From positions 40,248,282 through 40,312,281 of the forward strand of contig NC_080064.1 of the NCBI RefSeq assembly GCF_949987535.1: DNA of 64,000 nucleotides, written 5' to 3'. The position numbers and the translations under genes were made by a program. The number at the start of each line of letters is the position of its first letter. Within the stretch, counting starts at the first letter, position 1. Source of the DNA: Balaenoptera acutorostrata (lineage: Eukaryota; Chordata; Mammalia; Artiodactyla; Balaenopteridae). Positions 26,674 to 37,846 of this stretch are shown in pieces. The notes beneath the pieces are model-generated. The model worked only from the letters and a program-made list of their open reading frames with translations, did not search any database and was not told the DNA's origin.

Positions 26674-26983
26674 GACTTCCCTGGTGCGCAGTGGTTAGGA
26701 ATCCGCCTGCCAGTGCAGGGGACAGGTGTTCAAGCCCTGGTCCAGGAAGATCCCACATGCCACAGAGCAACTAAGCCTGTGCACCACAACTACTGAGCCT
26801 GTGCTCTAGAGCCCGTGAGCCACAACTACTGAAACCCGCAACAAGAGAAGCCACCTCAATGAGAAGCCCGTGCGCCACAACGAAGAGTAGCCCCCGCTCA
26901 CCACAACTAGAGAAAGCCCGCGTGCAACAACGAAGACCCAACACAGTCAATATTAAATAAATAAATAAATATTTTAAAAAAAA
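26674..26983 (+). mobile_element. CHR-type SINE
   Basis: Head GGACTTCCCTGGTGCGCAGT with one base lost from the usual A box, B box GTGTTCAAGCCC, and an AAATA tail. It has the ACTACTGAAACCCGC and GAAGAGTAGCCCC middle shared with the copies at 33006 and 46483. A diverged duplication (CTAACTGG / CTAATTGA) may flank it. Confidence 0.92.
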
Positions 26984-27043
26984 CCTAATTGATCATCGAT
27001 TGATTGATCATTTATTGATCATTATTGATCAATGCCTAATTGA
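26984..27043. repeat. TTGATCA-rich cluster bounded by CCTAATTGA repeats
   Basis: Four GATC sites within about 40 bases (ATTGATCAT-like units), with CCTAATTGA at both 26984-26992 and 27035-27043. It sits directly behind the SINE tail. Confidence 0.7.
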
Positions 27044-28880
27044 GGTCAGTGACTGCTTAGAAAGCCATCCTAAGACAAGCCAGATGGTTTCCCTGAAACC
27101 TAACAGGCTCGGTGAGGCTGCTGAGATATGGTATACCTCCATTTGCTGCATGATACGAAGGCAATTTTTTCCCCATCCCATTTGCCGCCATCAGGATACA
27201 GAGGAGCCAGGAGCCCTACAGAAGTGGGTAAACTTCCAGAGATAATTCCTGCAGAGAAAGGAGAGGAGGGATGAATGCCACAGACTAGCCAGAGCAGAGT
27301 CTTGGCTTCATGCAATGCAGTCTAACAGAGCAAGCATTACACACCTTACAAGGGGCAAATCTCTCCCTCGGTGAGACTCCCTCTCTCCAGTTGTTGAGAC
27401 ACGATGCCGACAGATCCTCACAGGTGATCAGGCTTCTAGCTGCAGAATAAAATCCAGGTGGGGGGGCCTGGTCTAACCTGGCAGGTAGTGGGGCCCAGCC
27501 AGGGTTTGGAGCAGTGGGAGTGGTCTGGAGGGCCTCCCAAAACCCTGTGCAGGAGGAGGCCCAGCTTAGACATCAGGAGACTGCGCTCAAGTCTCGCTCC
27601 GACACACACTTGCCTTGGACAGAGACTGGAACTCGCTGAGCCTCAGTTTTCTCACATGAAAAATAGGACTGTACCTTGCTTTCCATGAAAAGAGAAGTAA
27701 CACTTTCTGATCTCAGAGCCTACACTTTTAGCTGTGCTACCACATCCCATCAAACATAAACACCAATGTCCTTTGTCTGAGGTTTGAACTCAGCCCGCAT
27801 TCTCCAACCCCATCTCTGGTTCCGGACAGAAAACTGGAGGCTGGAAGAACCTGAGATGGAACGTCACACACCTTGAAGAACTGGCTGCCCGGGCTCTGGG
27901 GTCAGAGAGCTGCTTGTGCTGGCAACCCTCCAGCCATCACACTGTATTCTAAGCCTTGTGTAAAGACAGACCATGAGGTCCTCAAGAGGGATTGGATCTG
28001 GTTTCTCTCTGAGTGCCCCGTGCTTTCTGCACACACAGCAGGTGTCTGCTGGATGCTTCTTGAGGGAATTGTGAGGAAGGAGCCCAAGCTCTACCATTTC
28101 CAAGAAGCCCTGGGGCAAGATGATGAAGAGGAAAGAGCACTAACCTTGTAGCTGGCAACCTTGGGTGCCCATCTCAGCCCTGCCGTAACTCACTCTGCGG
28201 CCTCGGAAAACTTGCTGACTTCCCAGAGCCTCTGTTCCTTCCATTGTGAAGTGGGGACAATGCCTCTTATCCCCAAGTACCACGCAGGGCTAGTGGGTGA
28301 AGATAGTAAGAGACGGGTGTGCGATTTAGACTATAAAGTGTGGCATGGCCGGGACTCCTAATGTCCCCCCAGCATCCATTCTTCTCTGTTAATGAGAAAA
28401 AAAAGCTAGAATCTTGACAGGGCACAGGCCACCCCAAATAATGATAGCATTTCCTGTCTTTCCCTGCAGCTAGGTGTGATCACATGACTAAGTTCTGGGC
28501 AACAGGATATTAGCAGAAGTGCTGTGTGCCGTTTCCAGGAAATGTACACTGGAATATAGAGGCAATGGTTGGAATACAGAGGCAATGGCTGGAATTCCAT
28601 TTTAAACAATGAGATGGAAGATGGTAGAACAGCAAGAAAAAAGCAGTTGAGGTCTCTTAAAAAATTATGAACCACCTTACCGGTCCTGTTTTGTGTATCT
28701 CTAGACATGAACGTGAAAAAAAACTTTCTTATTTAAGCAACTTTTAAGTTGCATGTATATCACAGCCAAACTCAACCCTAGCTGATACATGTGGTGCGGC
28801 TAGTGACAACTGGCATGGTTTTGAGTTTTTGAGTTTATGAAGAGCTTGCATGGGAAAGGAGGAAACGGATGTAATATGCA
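27044..28880. other. Intergenic sequence, no gene seen
   Basis: A 20-base unit (GGAATAYAGAGGCAATGGYT) is repeated twice at about 28551-28592. Parts of 28430-28800 resemble a common ancient mammalian repeat (ATGACTAAGTTCTGGGCAAC) that I cannot name. A MIR-like part lies at about 28120-28330. Confidence 0.45.
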
Positions 28881-29110
28881 TCCATTCATTTATTTGATGA
28901 AAATGTAATGAGGGTCTATGGTGTGTCAGGCCCTGCACCGTGTGCTAGAGACAGAAGTGAACCCGATAAAGCCCCTGCTTTCCAGGAGTCCCCCACCAGC
29001 AGGGGGAACAGACAAGCAATTATAGCACAGTTGGTAGGAGTTATAATGGAGGGGGGGACAGGCAACCGTGGGTACCAAGTAACCCAGAATCCAGAAGAGG
29101 ACATGGCGGG
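28880..29110 (+). repeat. Ancient mammalian repeat fragment
   Basis: Starts ATTTATTTGATG...GAGGGTCTATGGTGTGTCAG and is related to the repeats at 18680 and 53518. Confidence 0.45.
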
Positions 29111-31060
29111 GGCGGGGACGGGCCGGTGGAAGGAGCATGAGCCCGGGTGCCAGGCTCTGCCTCCAGTTGCTAATCCCAGGATCCTCTGAATCTCCTTGGC
29201 CTGTTTCTCGCGTGAGGCAGCAGAGAACTCACCGCCTGTTTAGTTTCTCCCCAGCAAGATCCGGATGCTTGCTGACGAGCGCTCCAGAGCCTTGCTTGGG
29301 TGGCTGCAGGCTCTGCTTTCTGAGGAGGATGCAGCAAGGTGGGTGACAGTGGCTCAGGCATGAAGCCACCCCCCGACCCCACTTGGGGCCTCTTGGGGCT
29401 CTGGAATTTGTCAGGACCAAGGACATCTCCAGGGGCCTGCCTGCTCTAGGTGAACACCAGGGCAGAGTCCCACAGAGCCATCTCGCCACACAGAGCCCAG
29501 TGCCAGAGACAGCGCTCGTGATAGAGCAGCCCTGCGCCGGCCGAGGGCTCTGTGCCTTGCACACGCTCCTGAGGCTGTATACCTCAGGATGCCTCTGCGA
29601 GGTGAACTTCGTTATCCCCGCTCTGCATACAAGGACATGGAGGCTGAGAGCACAACTCATGAGTACCAGGGCCGGGCGGGGTCCAGGGGTGCCTGGCCTA
29701 AAGCTATGGACCCAAGCCCTCACTGTTCTCCCACTTTTCAATCACAGCTCCAGCTGGATCCCACTTCCCGCAGGACTCTTAGAACCGAAAGACTAGAGGA
29801 GACCAGGTCAATAATTTGCTTTGTAGCACTTTAGCGCTCCAAGGTCATTACAAGCGATTCCAGACATCTTGTTTCACAGGTGAGGAAAGGCGCTCGCAGT
29901 GACGTGTGCCACGTGCATCCATGCATCAGGGGTCACCAACATGCTGGTGGCAGAAGCAAAGCTCTCCGGCTCCCGGGCCACACCTGTTTCCTCTGCGTCA
30001 CTGCTGCCTTCTGCCACTCGGGCTCTGCTGTTTGCTCTTGGATTGAGCTCCGGTTCCTCATAAAAGTGACGTCTGCAGAGAAGACAGCCGATGTCAGGCA
30101 CTCACCACCCTCCCGCGGTCCTTTCCCTGAATCCTCAGGGAGCGCCCAGGCTGCTCGGGGTCTTAGCTCACAGGGACCCATCAGAGCCACTGCCGCCCTA
30201 GCTGGGGACACAGCCAGGAACAGCCCAGTGTGGTCAGCACTGTGAAGGGGAGCACATGGCCCCCCAGCCTGGGCACCAGGAAAGGCAGCAGAGAGCAGCC
30301 AGAGGAGAGGAGGGGAGGCAAGAAATGATGTCTTGGTCAGCGGCCCCCCAGCAGCAGCAGGAAGGGCAAGGGCAGTGCAGCCAGGGCGTCTCGTGTGCCG
30401 GAGCAGGGACCCTCTCTGCAGCCGCCCGGCGGGCGCTGTCCAGCTTCCACGCTCCAGACCTTGGCCTAACCCTCTGCTGGTGTCACGCCCCCTTTTGAGA
30501 TGTCCCCAGCCTAGACCATTGTTTTCCTTAAGTCACCAGGCCCTTGGACACACATAAAATTCTGCCATAGACCCTCTGACACTCTTCTCTCTTGGCTTCA
30601 CTAGAGGGTGAAAGGGGCCGCCTCCTCACCCTGCAGATGGGGAAGAAGAGGGGTCGCCAGGTCACTCCAACAACTTTTTGCAAAGCAATTGCCACGGGGT
30701 TCTAGTGCAGTTCTAAGAAAGTTTCGGCTGGTCCAAGGAGTGTCCTCCAGCCAAAAATGCCCGCTATGTGAGCCACACGTCCTGCAGGAAAGGGCATGCA
30801 CGGTGTCAGCTGGGCTCAGCTACAGGCTCAGAGCAGCCAGGTAAGTGAGTGAGACCTCAGGGCGAGTGTTCAATACCTACGGGGTCAGCTGGGGCAGCAG
30901 GGGCCCTGGGCTTAGCCACTGCCACGGCCTCTGTGGCGTGGCTCCCGAGTGTCCTGACTCACTTTTAGAATTGGGGTAAGGGTACCAGGCACCTGTTATA
31001 TTGTCCTCACCCGTTCGACCTCAGCCAAAACTGAGACAGAAAATGTCCCATTTCAACATC
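29111..31060. other. GC-richer intergenic sequence, no gene seen
   Basis: Several open frames on both strands show no family resemblance. A consensus donor-like CAGGTAAGTG occurs at about 30838-30847, but I find no supporting exon. Confidence 0.45.
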
Positions 31061-31064
31061 TCGT

Positions 31065-31250
31065 TGCATATACTTGATCTCACTTAATAATCCCAACTCT
31101 TTAAGAGGTATGTATTATTTCCTCATTTTACAGATGCAAAATCTTGGCATTGGTGGGTTAAATGATTTTCCCATCACAGCGTAGCTAGTGAACAGGAGGA
31201 GAACCGGGACTCAAATTCCGACTCCAGGTCATGGCTCTGCTACTTCACGG
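31065..31250 (-). repeat. MIR SINE
   Basis: Minus-strand MIR: ATTTCCTCATTTTACAGATG, then TAGCTAGTGAACAGGAGGAG. Confidence 0.7.
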
Positions 31251-31299
31251 ACGCTGGCCTCCTCCTGGGAGCTCAGGGAACAGGGATGCCTCCTGGGTT

Positions 31300-31480
31300 C
31301 ATTGTAACTTGCATTGTATAAAACATGTTCACAGCCACTGTTTTATCCCGTCTTCCTAACTACCTATGAGATAGTCATTGTCTCCCTTTTATAGAAGAGA
31401 AAAAAGGGCCTGAGAAATGGAAAATGCTTTGCCCCCATCACCCTGCTGGTGGGCGTAGGCGCCTACATGAGCCTGGGCTT
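31300..31480 (-). repeat. MIR-like SINE, degraded
   Basis: A second antisense MIR-like copy, with CTCCCTTTTATAGAAGAGAA followed by CCCATCACCCTGCTGGTGGG. Confidence 0.5.
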
Positions 31481-33005
31481 GCCTGGCTCAAAGTTCTGTG
31501 TGTTCATCCTCACTACCCCACAGCGCTTCCTAGATAAGCTACTAGTCTTTTGTGTGTGCCTGCATGTGCGTGTGCCGGTCACACCTGTGCCTGAGCTGTG
31601 GCCCAACGCCAAGAGCTTCTGCCAAGCTCCAGACCATGCCCAAGTTTCCAGTGCCAACCCCACCCTTCCTCTTGTCTTGAGAAATGTGTTTGCCAGGTAT
31701 GTGGGGACAATGGCATAGAAGCCACAGCAACTAACTCTGAGCTGTGGGCTTCACATTTGCCCCCGGGGGCCTGGAGAGCCCTGAGCCCAGAACAAGATCT
31801 CTTTCCCAAGGACAACATCAGCTAGCAAGGACAGGTGCTGTCCCTCAGAACCTTGGGCCCAGTGGGCTGGAGTGTGATTTCCGAGCCTCCCCACCCCCTC
31901 ACCTGGGAGAGGAGCCAGGCTGGTCCACATCCTTGACTTGAGCTGTCAGAGGCCAGGCCAGAGTCACACCAGGCTGGGGAGCTGCTGCCCGGAGCTGAGG
32001 CCGAGACGCCAGGCCCCGGAGGTTTCGTCCAAGCCAGGCTGCCCAGGTAGGGGTCTGGCAGGGCTCTTTTAATAAGGAATGTGTTTGACTTCCTTCCTTT
32101 TCTTTCCTCTCCTTTCTCCATTTCCCGGATCTCCGTCACCATCTTTCTCAGTCTTACCCTCCTATATAGCAATCCCTTCCTCTTGGAATTAAGCCTCCAG
32201 CCTGCCCACATGAGCCCCCATCCTACCATACAGTGTGATCTGGACCTGGGAGCAGTCCAGATGCCTTGGCCCTTTGGTGGCTGGGGCAGGAGGCCCCATG
32301 AAGAAGTGAGTGCCTCTCCTGGCCTGTGCAGACGGAGTGGTTTTCTCCTCCAGCACAGCCCCTCCTCCAGGACCAGACCTTGCTTTCCTCTCGCTGCCCA
32401 ATGCAGAGAGCACAGCCACTGCTTCCCACGATGCTGGGCACAACTGACGTTATATTCTTGGGAATGGTGCCCCCTGGAGTTGTGCAACGGGACAGGCATG
32501 AAAAAGGGCCCGGCCCAGAGTGTGCTCAGTGAGTGACTGGCATCAGTTAAATGGAACTGCGTTTGGATTTGACTTGAGAGGAGTATGTGAAAAAATAGCA
32601 TTACCAGGCCACGTGGGCTGAGAGCTAGAGCAGTGGCAGGAATGGGACAGAGGTGGCCAGGGAAGGAAGGGTGGCTGAGGAAGGGCAGGAGAGGGGGCTG
32701 ACAGGTCTCTGGAACCAGGACCCAGACCCAGTAGGGCTCTTGTCCCCAGTCCAGCCATCTCTGCGCTCTCGCAGAGCCCCCACTGGAAGGAGCAAAATGG
32801 AGCAGATTCCTACCCACCACTGGAAGGGATATACGTCCATCTCTCTCCCTGTAGACATAGGACTAGGAGAAAAGGGACGTGTGGTGTAGCACAGCTTTTG
32901 GAGTGAGTCAGGCCTGAATTCAGAACCCAAACAAGCCATAGTTATGGGATATCACCAATGAGCCTCAGCTTTTCACCTGCAAAATGGGAATGAGAAAACC
33001 AACTC
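31481..33005. other. Intergenic sequence with a long minus-strand open frame
   Basis: The minus strand is open for 332 codons at 31822-32820, starting at GTG, with low-complexity proline/serine/leucine text and no recognised domain. I do not call it a gene. Other frames here are short. Confidence 0.45.
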
Positions 33006-33350
33006 GGGGACTCCCCTGGTGGCGCAGTGGTTAAGAATCCACCTGCCAATGCAGGGGACACGGGTTCAATCCCTAGTCCGGGAAGATCCCACATGCTGCG
33101 GAGCAACAAAGCCCATGCACCACAACTACTGAAGCCCGCGTGCTGCAGCTACAGAAGCCCGCACACCTAGAGCCGGTGCTCCACAACAAGAGAAGCCACC
33201 GCAATGAGAAGCCCATGCATCACAACGAGGAGTAGCCCCCGCTCGCCACAACTAGAGAAAGCCCGTGTGCAGCAACGAAGACCCAACGTAGCCAAAAAAT
33301 AAATTAAATTAAAAAAAAAAAAAGTAAGACTACCAAATAAGAAAAAAAAA
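33006..33350 (+). mobile_element. CHR-type SINE with double A-tail
   Basis: Head GGGGACTCCCCTGGTGGCGC, then the B box, and a body ending CAACGTAGCCAAAAAATAAA. After the first A-run (to about 33323) comes GTAAGACTACCAAATAAG, then a second A-run. An AAAACCAACTC-like duplication sits before (32995-33005) and after (about 33349-33361, as AAAACCCCAACTC). Confidence 0.9.
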
Positions 33351-33361
33351 AACCCCAACTC

Positions 33362-33754
33362 ATTCAATTAAATAATATAACAATTGTGATTGTATTTGGG
33401 ATGTGACCTACCCAAATCCTCTGCCACATACTGGTAAATATCCCTCCTTACCCCTCATTGTTCTGGGAGAGGAAGTTCTCAGCAGGAAGGCTGGCTGCTG
33501 AGAGTGGTTTTTCAGGACGAACTTGCAAGTAGCCAGGGTGGGGCCAGCCAGAGGAACGACCCAACCTGAGCTGGTTTCTTCCTGGGGCTGGGAGTACCCC
33601 AAGGAGGAGGGAATGCCCAGGCGGCGGTGTGAAAGGGGGCTCCCCTCCACATGGAAAACTCAGGTTCCATGGCATGGGTGGGTGCACTCCGGGGACTGAG
33701 GTCCCCCTATGTATTGTCAGCGTTTCATCCTCATGCTCAAGAGCTCATCTTTAG
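33362..33754. other. Short unique stretch between two SINEs
   Basis: Nothing recognised. Confidence 0.4.
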
Positions 33755-33962
33755 GGGCTTCCCTGGTGGCGCAGTGGTTGAGAATCTGCCTGCCAGTGCA
33801 GGGGACACGGGTTCGAGCCCTGGTCCGGGAAGATCCCACATGCCGCGGAGCAACTAGGCCCGTGAGCCACAACTACTGAGCCTGCGCGTCTGGAGCCCGT
33901 GCTCCGCAACAAGAGAGGCCGCGATAGTGAGAGGCCCGCGCACCGCGATGAGGAGTGGCCCA
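33755..33962 (+). mobile_element. CHR-type SINE, 3' end missing
   Basis: Intact head and middle (TGAGCCTGCGCGTCTGGAGC, then GAGGCCCGCGCACCGCGATG), stopping at GAGGAGTGGCC with neither the terminal part nor an A-tail. The 3' end was probably deleted after insertion. Confidence 0.92.
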
Positions 33963-34275
33963 GAGTCAGTCCCTTTGGGATTGGAAAAGACCCAGGACTG
34001 CTTCTCACTCACGGCTCCGTGTCAGGGATGAGTATTTGCAGGTACTGGGAGCTGAGTGGAAGGACTGCCAAGTGCTGGGGGCCCCCAACATGGAGGACTC
34101 TGGACCTTGGCATCACAGTCAGGGCAGGGGCCCCAGGGAGAGGAAGCCATAAAGGTCTGCATGTTTCCTGTTCAGTAAGAACAGCCTGGACCCTGTCCTC
34201 TCCATCCTTTCAACTAGGTCCCCGTCTCTGCCTAAACCTCTGTGCCAGCGTCATGCATGTGGCCCACACCTAGTA

Positions 34276-34311
<36 letters not shown>

Positions 34312-37300
34312 AGGAAAACATCCACACATTCTTTGCCCAACCCCCCGGGTGCAAGCCAATCCCACACCGACAACTCCCGTCCACCCCCATGTGGAAGACT
34401 GCGGTGGCCACAGGCTCCTGCCCTCTATGTGATCCAGCCTGAGGCAGACCCCGTCCTCAGTGACCCCAGCTGCAGGAACGCTTACCAAACTCTCCAAGTT
34501 TCCCTGCCAAAGCCCCTCTCTCCAAAATCTTGGGACAAGTGGCAAGCAACCCCCTACACCCTTTCCCCTTCTTGTTGGGAAAAAACAACAAAGATTTATC
34601 CAAAGAAATATTCACAAAATCCTTTTATATCCTCCTCATGGAGCCTTTAGAATTGTCAGTCCAGTATTTCCTATGCAGATCGGCCCCTCACTTAGCAATT
34701 TTTATGTGTGTTGTGTCTTGGTGCCTCAGTGGGAACTTCCATTTTGCTGGCCTGTTACACTTCTGTTACACATTTTTTAAGGCCTAACTCAAACCACCCT
34801 CTTCCCTAGAAGCCAGGCCCAACCTCCTCCACTGGACTTTGTTGGGGACTCTTCAGCTAAGAGGAGAGGGGTGGGTGAATGGTGACCTGCGTTGTGCAGA
34901 GGGCTGCCGGGCTGGGAAGCACTGCATGTGTGTGCTGGTGCCCGGGGCCTCCCAGGACACCCACCTCCGGTAAGAATGACAACATGACACACCCTTCCAT
35001 CTCGGGGGTTCTCTGAGAGGATTTCCTGGGTAAATGAGGCTGCTTCCTTGAATGCCAACACCTGCCTGAAACGTTAAACCGTTTTGAATGAAACTCTTCC
35101 TGCCTGGATTCATAATCTACGTCTTGAAACCCGTGGTGGGTGACTCTGGGTCATCACCATGTGAGTGAAACCTCAGCTGCCGTCAAAGAATGCCCTTGAT
35201 TGAGGGTTGATTTGCCCTATTTTCTAGGTCTGTTCACCCCAGTTTGGCCTGTGTTTTGTGGCATCCTTTCTGCTTTGCCTGTTTTTTTTTTTTGTTTTTT
35301 TTTTTTTAAATAAGGCTGAACTCTCGGAGATGTTTTTTAAATTTATTTATGGCTGGTTTTAATGACATCTGGTGCACCGTGTGGCCATCAGTGGCCATTC
35401 TCCTGGCTGTCGCTGTGCAGCTCTGCCCACCTCGGGCAGCCCCTCTCCCGCTAAATTGTTGTTTCCTCTTTGCTGTGAGCTGGCGCACAAATGCCAAAGC
35501 TCTGCTGTAAAGTCGCCGGGCCCCAGGATGGGGGCTCGGGGCTCAGGCTCAGCGATACAGCAAAGTCTTGAGCTTTGAGCAGAGGCTTTACGATATCTTT
35601 TTAGGTGGTTTCACAGACTTTTGCCCCCTCTCCTGGCACTCTCTAGGCTCTGGAGGGCCATGTTGCCTGAGGAGCTAACAGATGGGTCACAGATGCCTTG
35701 GGGAGTGGCTGAAGTGAGCCCAAACCTGCTGGTTTGGGGTTGGGTAAAACGCGCAGGGGTTTGGGGCTCAGCCTCGGGCGTCTGCGATGGGTGGTTGGGG
35801 GACAGGGCACGTGGACAGCAGAACCCTGAGGGCCAGGGTGGGCCCTTTGGGAGGTGGGTGTAGGAGGAAGTGCAGGCTTAGGTCATCTCCCCGTCTACAC
35901 TCACCTTCCCTTCTCTGGAGGAGTGATCAGTCCAGGAGCCCTCACTGTGGTCTAGGAGCCTGAGCTCAGGCCTTTGCCTCTCTCCCTGATTAACACCCAA
36001 GGATGTGGCCAGCTCCGTAGCCACAGCCCCTCCACACAGCTCACCCCCAGAGAACACGACGCCAACCACCTAAGGCTCCTGGTCCTTCCCATTTTCCCAA
36101 TGATGCTAATGCTGTTCCCACTTCTCTTGCCCCTTTGGCTGATCTGAAAAACTCTCCTTCATCTTTAAATATGAGCATGAAAGACCCTTCCTCTGTAAAG
36201 ACTTGGAGCTGATGCATCTCTGCCTTTCTGGCATCTGATGCTAATGGGCGCTGGACCCCCCTGAGCGCCCCCCCCCCCCAAGCTGGGATTACCCTGGCCT
36301 TCCTCTGGGGCTCAGCATGGCCTGTGCCTGATGTTCTGGGTCAGGGGAGCCAGGGGCCTGGGAGAGAGGCGTCCCAGAGCCTACGTTTCACTTGCCTTTC
36401 TCCAAAAGGGGAGGGAAGAGGGCCTGGCCCCCCACACCCAAGCCTGGACTCCTCATAGGAGGCTGGGTGGGGTGGGGAGTGGCAGTCAGCAGGGCCCCCT
36501 GACCTGCTGCCCTGCCTGGACCCCTGGCCTGTGTGTGTGCAGCCGGATGCAGAGCAGACGCTCACAAGACTGAAATGCCCCAAATTCAGCAATTTTAGAA
36601 GGACAGTATGAGCACGTCTGTGTGCCTGGTGCCTCAGGCCCTTGGTGGTTGGTGCCCATTTCTCGGTGTGAACCCCAAGAGCGTGCAGTCTCTCAGGGTT
36701 TGCAGAGGGTCTCAGGAGTGCATCCCAACCTCAATGGCACTTGAGGCCTCGCTCAGGAGGACACCAGGCTCAGAGTCACTTAGCAATCTGCCCACGGTCA
36801 GCCTGCTGTTGGGCGAGATGTGCAGGTGGAACTTAAAAGCAGGCTGCCCGGGTTTCAGGCCAGGCCTGAACCCCCGTCTCCCGTCTCCCTCCTCCCTGAC
36901 TCAGGGCATCTGCATCTCAGGGCGGATGGTCTTCCCTGGGCCCAGGATGTCCTCTGTCCTTTTCGGGAGCACTCCTTTATCACAGCACAGGGCAGGAGTG
37001 TGGACCCAGCAGATGTGAATTCTAGCCTTGCTCTGTAGCTTGGAATAAACCATGTCTCTGCCCAGGCCTCAGTTTCCTACATTGTAAAAAACAGGGCAAA
37101 TGACACCTGGGTGGGTTGGAGGTGGGAGCACGTGACATAGTGGACCCTTTGCGAGGGTCAGATCAGACCCCCCCTTCTCCCTGTGTCCCTTCCACTGGGC
37201 ATAAGGAAAGTGCATGGATCTGCCCATTAAGAAACCCCGACTCCAGGCCCAGCTCTGCCTTTACTTCCCTGCATCCCTTCCTTCCCTCCCTGGGCCTCAG

Positions 37301-37425
37301 TTTCCCCTCCACACTGGCAGGAGCTTGAGCACCTTGGTTCTGAAGTCCCTCCCAGTCCGGGCTGCCAAGACTCTGCTCCTTTCTTTCTGCCCTTCCCCCT
37401 GTTCCTGCTCCTCTCCGGGGTGGCA
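33963..37425. other. Upstream flank of SLC5A9
   Basis: No gene recognised. It has (CA)n at 34278-34312, poly-T runs at 35281-35308, and a poly-C run at about 36269-36280. Minus-strand MIR-like text lies at about 36720-36830. The unique block 35330-35560 is described under findings. Confidence 0.5.
34278..34312. repeat. (CA)n microsatellite
   Basis: About 17 CA units. Confidence 0.95.
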
Positions 37426-37466
37426 GCGTGCATGCGTGCACATGCGTACATGTGCATGTGTGTGTG
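37426..37466. repeat. 41-base alternating purine-pyrimidine tract
   Basis: Every step from 37426 to 37466 alternates purine and pyrimidine, mixing GC, GT, CA and TA steps (GCGTGCATGCGTGCACATGC and on). Such tracts favour Z-DNA. It ends about 220 bases before the SLC5A9 start codon. Confidence 0.85.
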
Positions 37467-37589
37467 AGTGTGCAAAGGTGTGTGTAGTGGGGTCAGGGAA
37501 GGGGAGAGAGGCCTGCAGAAGATGGAGCTGGCAGTAAGGGTAAAAGGGGGGCCAGGACTTTACGTGCCAGTGGGGCTCAGAGCTTTCTC

Positions 37590-37594
37590 ATTGG
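37590..37594 (-). promoter_or_regulatory. Inverted CCAAT box near SLC5A9 start
   Basis: ATTGG lies 20 bases upstream of the HNF1-like palindrome and 90 bases before the ATG. It is a common proximal promoter element, but short enough to occur by chance. Confidence 0.35.
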
Positions 37595-37613
37595 CCAGTG
37601 GCGCTTGGGGCTG

Positions 37614-37626
37614 TTTAATCATTAAA
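37614..37626. promoter_or_regulatory. HNF1-like palindrome in the SLC5A9 promoter
   Basis: The bases TTTAATCATTAAA match the HNF1 consensus GTTAATNATTAAC at all positions except the two ends and form an inverted repeat around a single centre base. The site lies about 60 bases before the SLC5A9 ATG. HNF1 factors are established regulators of sodium-glucose cotransporter genes in kidney and gut. That this site is used is inferred. Confidence 0.6.
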
Positions 37627-37684
37627 GGAAAGGAATGAAACCAGGAGCGCCTCAAAGTCCAGCCTGGTGGTGACTGACTGGCAG

Positions 37685-37846
37685 ATGAGCACGGGGCTGG
37701 CAGCAATGGGGCCTGGAGCTTCGGGAACTGGGGTCAGCACGGCGACAGTTCCACGCTCAGCACTGGGTCCTGGAGTCAGCCTGCATGCCTACGACATCGC
37801 GGTCCTGGTCGTCTACTTTGTCTTCGTCATTGGCGTGGGGGTCTGG
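37685..37846 (+). CDS. SLC5A9: SLC5A9 coding exon 1 (residues 1-54)
   Basis: Begins with the ATG and ends TGG before a GTGAGT donor, phase 0. It encodes a hydrophilic N terminus followed by the first hydrophobic segment (about residues 36-54). The frame is open upstream to 37667 but without another ATG. Confidence 0.95.

Noticed and set aside
30608..30847. Possible exon ending at a perfect donor (CAGGTAAGTG)
   Set aside because: The open frame has no family resemblance, and no partner exon or acceptor could be linked to it.
33751..34008. Open frames crossing the SINEs (also 8042-8409, 61973-62236)
   Set aside because: These are translations of the CHR SINE body in various frames and recur at every SINE copy.
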